The position numbers were made by a program, and so were the translations under genes. The notes under the pieces were generated by a model, which saw only the letters and a program-made list of their open reading frames with translations, did not search any database and was not told where the DNA came from. From CAG-390 sp045541375 (GTDB lineage: Bacteria; Bacillota; Clostridia; Oscillospirales; CAG-272): DNA of 8,713 nt. This document shows, in pieces, positions 3,664 through 8,713 of this stretch (the first letter of the stretch is position 1; each line of letters begins with the position of its first letter). The stretch is from the NCBI GenBank assembly GCA_045541375.1, contig JAZQJB010000055.1, positions 1 to 8,713 on the forward strand, written 5' to 3'.

Positions 3664-6600
3664 TTACTCAGCAACAGATTCGGAAGCGATCTCTTCGGAT
3701 GCAACTTCTTCCTCGTTTGCCTCAACGGAGGGAGCGCTGTCGCCGCCCTCGGGAGAGGTGGGATCGGTGCTCTCGGATGCAAGAACGTCGACGTTATTGT
3801 AGCAAGCCATACCTGTACCTGCGGGAATGAGCTTACCGATGATAACGTTCTCCTTGAGTCCGAGGAGGTTATCGACCTTACCCTTGATAGCAGCCTCGGT
3901 GAGGACCTTTGTGGTCTCCTGGAAGGATGCTGCGGAGAGGAAGGAATCTGTCTGGAGAGCTGCCTTCGAGATACCGAGGAGCACGGGAGAGCTGGTCGCC
4001 TCGTGAAGTTCGGTCTCACCGGAAGCAATGCGCTCACGGATCTTTTCGTTCTCGTCGTCGAATTCGTTAACGGAAACGAGAGTACCAACGAGCATATTGG
4101 TATCACCGGTATCTTCGATACGGAGCTTACGTGTCATCTGACGCGCAATTACCTCGATGTGCTTATCGTTGATGTTAACCGACTGCGAACGGTAAACCTT
4201 CTGGGTTTCGCTGATGATATAGTCGTAAACGGCATCCGGACCGAGATATTCCATGATATCTGCGGGAGCCTTGGAGCCCTCGGTAAGAGCGTCACCGCGC
4301 TTGATCTCTGCACCGTCCGCAACAGTAATGCGGCGGCCGTAGGGAATCTGGTAGGTTGCGTTCTCGCCGGTTTCGGCATTGTAAACAACAACGTCCTGAA
4401 GGTTGGGGTTCTCATCGGGCTGAATGTGAGCTACACCGTCGATAGCGCTGAGGATAGCGGGCTTCTTAGGTGTTCTTGCCTCAAAGAGCTCTTCAACTCG
4501 GGGAAGACCCTGGGTAATATCCGAACCTGCAACACCACCGGAGTGGAAGGTTCTCATGGTAAGCTGTGTACCGGGCTCACCGATGGACTGAGCCGCGATG
4601 ATACCGACAGCCTCACCAACGTTAACCTTACGTCCACTTGCAAGGTCAGCACCGTAGCAGTGTGCGCAGATACCGTGACGTGCGCGGCAGTGGATAACTG
4701 TTCTGATGCGAACCTCTGTGATACCTGCTGCAATGATCTTCTTGACCATAGCTTCGGTAAGCATAGTGTCGTCAGGAACGAGGATCTCACCGGTCTCGGG
4801 GTTGATAACGTCGCCCATAGTGTAACGGCCGACGAGTCTGTCCTCAAGGGGCTCAATGGGCTTAGAGGAATCACCGTCGGTGATAGCTCTGATGATTGCG
4901 CCGTGCTGAGTTCCGCACTTTTCCTCACGAACGATAACGTCCTGAGAAACGTCAACAAGACGACGGGTAAGGTAACCCGAGTCTGCGGTACGGAGCGCGG
5001 TATCCGAAAGGGATTTACGGGAAGAACGTGCACCCATGAAGTACTCGAAGATCTTCATACCTTCACGGAAGTTCGACTTGATCGGGATCTCCATGGTCTT
5101 ACCGTTGGTAGCGAACATAGGTCCACGCATACCGGCGAGCTGACGCATCTGGGTGATCGAACCACGGGCTCCGGAGTCCGACATGATCTTGATCGGGTTG
5201 TAGGTCGAGAAGCCTGCCTGAAGAGCGGCTGTAACGTCGTTGGTGGTCTTGTTCCAAACAGCGACAACCTTTTCGTATCTTTCCTGATCGGAAAGAAGAC
5301 CCTTCTGATAGTACTTGCCGAGGGTTTCGACTTCCTTCTCTGCACCGCTGATAAGTCCCTTCTTTTCGGTCGGGATAGTCATATCGTAAACGGAGATCGA
5401 GAAAGCTGCACGAGTGGAGTATTTATAACCCATCTCCTTGATCGCGTCGAGCATTTCTGCTGTCTGCGCGGAGCTGTGTCTCTTGATACAAGCGTTGATG
5501 ATCTGACCGAGTTCCTTCTTTGTAATAATAGAAGCGATCTCAAGGTCAAGCTTCTTGGTGGGATCGGTTCTGTCAACAAAACCGAGATCCTGAGGAATGC
5601 GCTGGTTGAAGATGAGACGGCCGAGAGTAACTGCATCGGATCCCATATTTACCTTGCGCTCGCCGTTTTCACTGGTAGTGATACCGATAATTCCCTCTTC
5701 TACGGTTCCGTCCTTTACGTTTCTGACTCTGAGAGCGATAGGAGCATGAAGTCCGAGCTGACCGTTGAGGTAAGCCATATTCGCTTCGTCGAAGTTGCGG
5801 TATAGTCCACCTGCACCGGGCTCGTCATCGCGGACGATGGAGAGGTAGTAGGAACCGAGGATCATATCCTGTGTAGGAACGGTTACAGCGCGTCCGTCAA
5901 CAGGTTTGAGAAGGTTGTTAGCCGAGAGCATAAGGAATCTCGACTCTGCCTGAGCCTCTGCGGAAAGCGGAACGTGAACAGGCATCTGGTCACCGTCGAA
6001 GTCGGCGTTGAACGCGGTACATACGAGAGGATGGAGCTTAATTGCTCTGCCTTCGACAAGCACGGGCTCGAATGCCTGAATCGACAGACGGTGAAGTGTA
6101 GGCGCACGGTTGAGAAGTACGGGGTGCTCCTTGATTACGTTTTCGAGTGCATCCCAGACCTCGTCGTTGCTTACCTGTGCGCGGTCGATCTTCTTCTGAG
6201 CTTCCTTTACGTTGGTAGCCTTGCCCATTTCGACGAGTCTCTTGATAACGAAGGGCTTGAAGAGCTCGAGAGCCATCTCCTTGGGGAGACCGCACTGATA
6301 GATCTTCAGCTGAGGACCTACGACGATAACCGAACGTCCGGAGTAGTCAACACGCTTACCGAGAAGGTTCTGACGGAAACGTCCCTGCTTACCGCGAAGC
6401 ATTTCGGAGAGCGACTTGAGAGGACGGTTGGAAGGACCGGTTACGGGCTTTCCGCGGCGTCCGTTGTCGATAAGAGCGTCAACCGCTTCCTGAAGCATAC
6501 GCTTCTCGTTACGGATAACGATATCGGGAGTAGAGATCTCAATGAGCTTCTTAAGTCTGTTATTTCTGCTGATAACGCGGCGATAGAGTTCGTTAAGGTC

Positions 6601-7359
6601 GGAGGATGCGAAGCGTCCGCCGTCGAGCTGAACCATTGCACGGATATCGGGGGGCAGAACGGGAAGAACGTCAAGAACCATCCATTCGAGCTTGTTGCCC
6701 GAGCGGCGGAAGGACTCGATGACCTCAAGTCTCTTGATAAGTCTTGCCTTCTTCTGGCTTGTTGTAGTAGCAAGATCCTCGCGGAGCTGTGCTGCGAGAG
6801 CATCGATATCGATGCCCTGGAGCAGCTCCTTGATAGCCTCCGCGCCCATACCGACGCGGAATTCGTTCTCGTACATCTCGCGGTACTCGATATACTGCTT
6901 CTCGGAAAGGACCATACCCTTTTCAAGGGGAGTGTTTCCGGGATCGAGAACTACGTTCTCTGCGAAGTAAAGTACCTGCTCAAGCTGCTTGGAGGACATA
7001 TCGAGAACGAGAGCCATTCTCGAGGGGGACGCCTTGAAGTACCAGATATGGGAAACAGGGCAAGCAAGCTCGATGTGACCCATTCTCTCACGGCGTACTC
7101 TCTTGGTGGTAACCTCAACACCGCACTTATCACAAATGATCTTTTCGCGGATGTTGTGGGAGTTCTTGTATTTTCCGCACATACAAGCGCCGTCCTTGGT
7201 CGGGCCAAAGATCTTTTCACAGAAAAGACCTCCCACCTCGGCTTTGAGTGTACGGTAGTTGATGGTCCCGGGCTTGGTAACCTCGCCGTAAGACCACTCT
7301 CTGATCATATCCGGAGACGCCAGACCTATTTTAATAGAGGCAAATTCATTATTATCCAT
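3664..7359 (-). CDS. rpoC: DNA-directed RNA polymerase subunit beta-prime, complete
   Basis: Beta-prime forms the clamp and half of the active centre of RNA polymerase. The 1231-residue product begins with the clamp zinc site C59, C61, C76 and C79. It continues with the double-psi barrel and the catalytic NADFDGD (451-457; D453, D455, D457 bind Mg), the F-loop and bridge helix (about 735-805), the second zinc site C815, C891, C898 and C901, and the trigger-loop motif MRTFHSGG with H939. The trigger loop runs straight on to SDITQGLPRVEELFEAR, so the large insertion of Proteobacteria is absent. The ATG at 7357-7359 is backed by AAGGAG at 7367-7372, seven bases upstream. The bridge-helix start is unusual (GARSSRKSLSDTA, 776-788). 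Residues 1193-1231 form a tail with 12 acidic and no basic residues. It follows rpoB after 17 bases, so the two are one operon. Confidence 0.98.
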   Translation of the reverse strand: MDNNEFASIKIGLASPDMIREWSYGEVTKPGTINYRTLKAEVGGLFCEKIFGPTKDGACMCGKYKNSHNIREKIICDKCGVEVTTKRVRRERMGHIELACPVSHIWYFKASPSRMALVLDMSSKQLEQVLYFAENVVLDPGNTPLEKGMVLSEKQYIEYREMYENEFRVGMGAEAIKELLQGIDIDALAAQLREDLATTTSQKKARLIKRLEVIESFRRSGNKLEWMVLDVLPVLPPDIRAMVQLDGGRFASSDLNELYRRVISRNNRLKKLIEISTPDIVIRNEKRMLQEAVDALIDNGRRGKPVTGPSNRPLKSLSEMLRGKQGRFRQNLLGKRVDYSGRSVIVVGPQLKIYQCGLPKEMALELFKPFVIKRLVEMGKATNVKEAQKKIDRAQVSNDEVWDALENVIKEHPVLLNRAPTLHRLSIQAFEPVLVEGRAIKLHPLVCTAFNADFDGDQMPVHVPLSAEAQAESRFLMLSANNLLKPVDGRAVTVPTQDMILGSYYLSIVRDDEPGAGGLYRNFDEANMAYLNGQLGLHAPIALRVRNVKDGTVEEGIIGITTSENGERKVNMGSDAVTLGRLIFNQRIPQDLGFVDRTDPTKKLDLEIASIITKKELGQIINACIKRHSSAQTAEMLDAIKEMGYKYSTRAAFSISVYDMTIPTEKKGLISGAEKEVETLGKYYQKGLLSDQERYEKVVAVWNKTTNDVTAALQAGFSTYNPIKIMSDSGARGSITQMRQLAGMRGPMFATNGKTMEIPIKSNFREGMKIFEYFMGARSSRKSLSDTALRTADSGYLTRRLVDVSQDVIVREEKCGTQHGAIIRAITDGDSSKPIEPLEDRLVGRYTMGDVINPETGEILVPDDTMLTEAMVKKIIAAGITEVRIRTVIHCRARHGICAHCYGADLASGRKVNVGEAVGIIAAQSIGEPGTQLTMRTFHSGGVAGSDITQGLPRVEELFEARTPKKPAILSAIDGVAHIQPDENPNLQDVVVYNAETGENATYQIPYGRRITVADGAEIKRGDALTEGSKAPADIMEYLGPDAVYDYIISETQKVYRSQSVNINDKHIEVIARQMTRKLRIEDTGDTNMLVGTLVSVNEFDDENEKIRERIASGETELHEATSSPVLLGISKAALQTDSFLSAASFQETTKVLTEAAIKGKVDNLLGLKENVIIGKLIPAGTGMACYNNVDVLASESTDPTSPEGGDSAPSVEANEEEVASEEIASESVAE

Positions 7360-7376
7360 AGCTATTCTCCTTTAAA

Positions 7377-8713
7377 TCAGTTATTGTAATCGTCTTCGGA
7401 ATCATACTCATCCTCAGACTCATATTCATATTCCTCGGTGTACTCGTCGTCACCCTCATCCTCTTCATCCTCACCGAGGTCGAACTCACCGTCTTCATCG
7501 GCAAAGAGGAATCCGCTTCTGCCATACTCGTCTTCGCTGCCGGTCTGACCGATAGCGTCGTCGATAGCCTCGCTGTCGCGGCGGCTGAGATACTGAGGCT
7601 GCTCTTCCTCAACAACGGAGGAAAGCTTGATCTCCTCACCCTGTTCGTTGAGAACGCGGATGTCAAGGCAGAGAGACTGAAGCTCCTTAACAAGCACCTT
7701 GAACGCCTCGGGAACGCCGGGAGTGGGGATGTTCTGACCCTGAATGATCGCCTCGTAAGCCTTGCGGCGTCCGTTGACGTCGTCCGACTTGACGGTCAGG
7801 ATCTCCTGAAGTGTATATGCTGCACCGTATGCCTCGAGTGCCCAAACCTCCATTTCTCCGAAACGCTGGCCGCCGAACTGCGCTTTACCGCCGAGAGGCT
7901 GCTGAGTTACGAGAGAGTAAGGACCGTTGGAACGGGCGTGGATCTTATCGTCAACGAGGTGGTGGAGCTTGAGGTAGTACATTATACCTACAGTTACGGG
8001 GTTATCGAAGGGCTCGCCGGTGCGTCCGTCATAAAGAACGGTCTTACCGTCGATTACCTGACGCTTAACCTCACCGGTCACGGGATCGGTGATCTCACGG
8101 GTCTCCTTACCGTCAACGTTCTCGCCGGGGAATACCTCACGCCACATATTCGCCATCTTCATACATTCAAGAATGTCGCGCTCGTTTGCGCCGTCGAATA
8201 CGGGGGTCATGATCTTCCAGCCGAGCTTACGAGCCGCGATTCCGAGGTGCACCTCAAGAACCTGACCGATGTTCATTCGGGAAGGAACGCCCAGAGGGTT
8301 AAGAACGATGTCAAGAGGAGTTCCGTCGGGAAGGAAGGGCATATCCTCGGGAGGAAGGATGCGCGAAACGACACCCTTGTTACCGTGACGACCTGCCATC
8401 TTGTCACCTACGGAGATCTTTCTCTTCTGTGCGATATAAACGTGAACGACCTTGTTTACGCCTGTGGGAAGCTCGTCGCCCTGCTCGTGCGAGAACACGC
8501 GAACGTCAACGACGATTCCCGACTCGCCGTGGGGCAGACGCAGAGAGGTATCTCTGGTCTCGCGAGTCTTTTCACCGAAGATAGCGCGGAGAAGTCTTTC
8601 CTCGGCGGTAAGGTCAGTCTCTCCCTTAGGAGTGATCTTACCTACAAGGATATCTCCTGCGTGTACCTCGGTACCCTTCTTTACGATACCGTTAGCATCG
8701 AGGTTGCGAAGCG
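7377..8713 (-). CDS. rpoB: DNA-directed RNA polymerase subunit beta, C-terminal 444 residues (5' end cut by window edge)
   Basis: Beta builds the other half of the RNA polymerase active centre. The visible part starts in the segment reading GDILVGKITPKGETDLTAEE and continues through LLRAIFGEK and DTSLRLPHGESGIV. It contains the active-centre motif GDKMAGRHGNKG (8373-8408), the segment NPLGVPSRMNIGQVLE, and the C-terminal GGKAQFGGQRFGEMEVWALEAYG region that contacts beta-prime (about 7805-7895). The frame is open to position 8713; the GTG at 8496-8498 is internal and not a start. The family core ends near IKL; beyond it runs an 81-residue tail (7380-7622). The last 41 residues of that tail hold 25 Asp or Glu, five Tyr and no Lys or Arg. 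The rifampicin-resistance region lies outside the window, so nothing can be said about it. The stop at 7377-7379 is 17 bases from the rpoC start. Confidence 0.98.
   Translation of the reverse strand, partial: LRNLDANGIVKKGTEVHAGDILVGKITPKGETDLTAEERLLRAIFGEKTRETRDTSLRLPHGESGIVVDVRVFSHEQGDELPTGVNKVVHVYIAQKRKISVGDKMAGRHGNKGVVSRILPPEDMPFLPDGTPLDIVLNPLGVPSRMNIGQVLEVHLGIAARKLGWKIMTPVFDGANERDILECMKMANMWREVFPGENVDGKETREITDPVTGEVKRQVIDGKTVLYDGRTGEPFDNPVTVGIMYYLKLHHLVDDKIHARSNGPYSLVTQQPLGGKAQFGGQRFGEMEVWALEAYGAAYTLQEILTVKSDDVNGRRKAYEAIIQGQNIPTPGVPEAFKVLVKELQSLCLDIRVLNEQGEEIKLSSVVEEEQPQYLSRRDSEAIDDAIGQTGSEDEYGRSGFLFADEDGEFDLGEDEEDEGDDEYTEEYEYESEDEYDSEDDYNN

Noticed and set aside
3209..3775. 14-base direct repeat GATCGGTGCTCTCG at 3209-3222 and 3762-3775
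   Set aside because: Each copy encodes the same short string ESTD inside rpsL and the rpoC tail. With no flanking similarity it looks like coincidence of shared codons.
3634..7389. Plus-strand open frames of 723 codons (3634-5805) and 471 codons (5974-7389) opposite rpoC
   Set aside because: Both are in the codon-aligned antisense frame of rpoC and arise for the same codon-bias reason. There is no ribosome binding site and no protein family resemblance.
7377..8498. Treating the 373-codon frame from 8498 as a separate gene
   Set aside because: The frame continues unbroken to the window edge with typical RpoB sequence, so it is the 3' part of rpoB and the GTG at 8496-8498 is internal.
7377..8713. 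Judging rifampicin resistance from rpoB
   Set aside because: The rifampicin-resistance region lies further 5' in the gene, outside this window.

Overview
The window is a piece of a bacterial core transcription and translation locus. Every gene lies on the minus strand, so the reading order runs from high to low coordinates: rpoB (3' part only), rpoC, a 343-base non-coding gap, rpsL, rpsG, fusA and the first 26 codons of tuf. This is the classical rif/str gene order. The host is most likely a Firmicute of the class Clostridia. The reasons are the AAGGAGG-type ribosome binding sites, an S12 protein carrying the 13-residue insertion typical of Firmicutes, a beta-prime subunit without the large trigger-loop insertion of Proteobacteria, an A+T-rich gap with a TTGACA/TATAAT promoter, and coding regions of roughly balanced base composition. 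I cannot name a genus; the sequence looks like an uncultured gut-type clostridium, which is inference.

Layout. Bases 7377-8713 hold the C-terminal 444 residues of RpoB, ending in a strongly acidic, tyrosine-rich tail. A 17-base gap with a Shine-Dalgarno site leads to rpoC (3664-7359), complete at 1231 residues and also ending in an acidic tail. Below rpoC there is a perfect 14-bp hairpin (3598-3628). Then comes a consensus extended minus-10 promoter (3468-3496) firing towards rpsL, followed by a leader of about 140 bases. rpsL (2898-3320), rpsG (2293-2763, GTG start), fusA (140-2224) and tuf (from 78 downwards) follow, separated by 134, 68 and 61 bases.

How the genes work together. RpoB and RpoC are the two large subunits of RNA polymerase. 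S12 and S7 are primary proteins of the small ribosomal subunit. EF-G and EF-Tu are the GTPases that move and load tRNA. The hairpin and strong promoter in the gap suggest that the str genes (rpsL onwards) are transcribed largely on their own here.

The coding content is ordinary; no mobile element, CRISPR array, tRNA or defence gene is visible. The points worth a second look are the following. (1) The bridge-helix cap of RpoC is unusual: both hinge glycines are replaced by serine. (2) The 134-base rpsL-rpsG spacer can fold into a long hairpin whose loop is exactly complementary, over 12 nt, to the stretch just upstream of the rpsL ribosome binding site. (3) The rpsL leader has attenuator-like alternative hairpins. 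(4) S12 carries Arg at a position where Lys-to-Arg gives streptomycin resistance in other bacteria. (5) Both large polymerase subunits have acidic tails.
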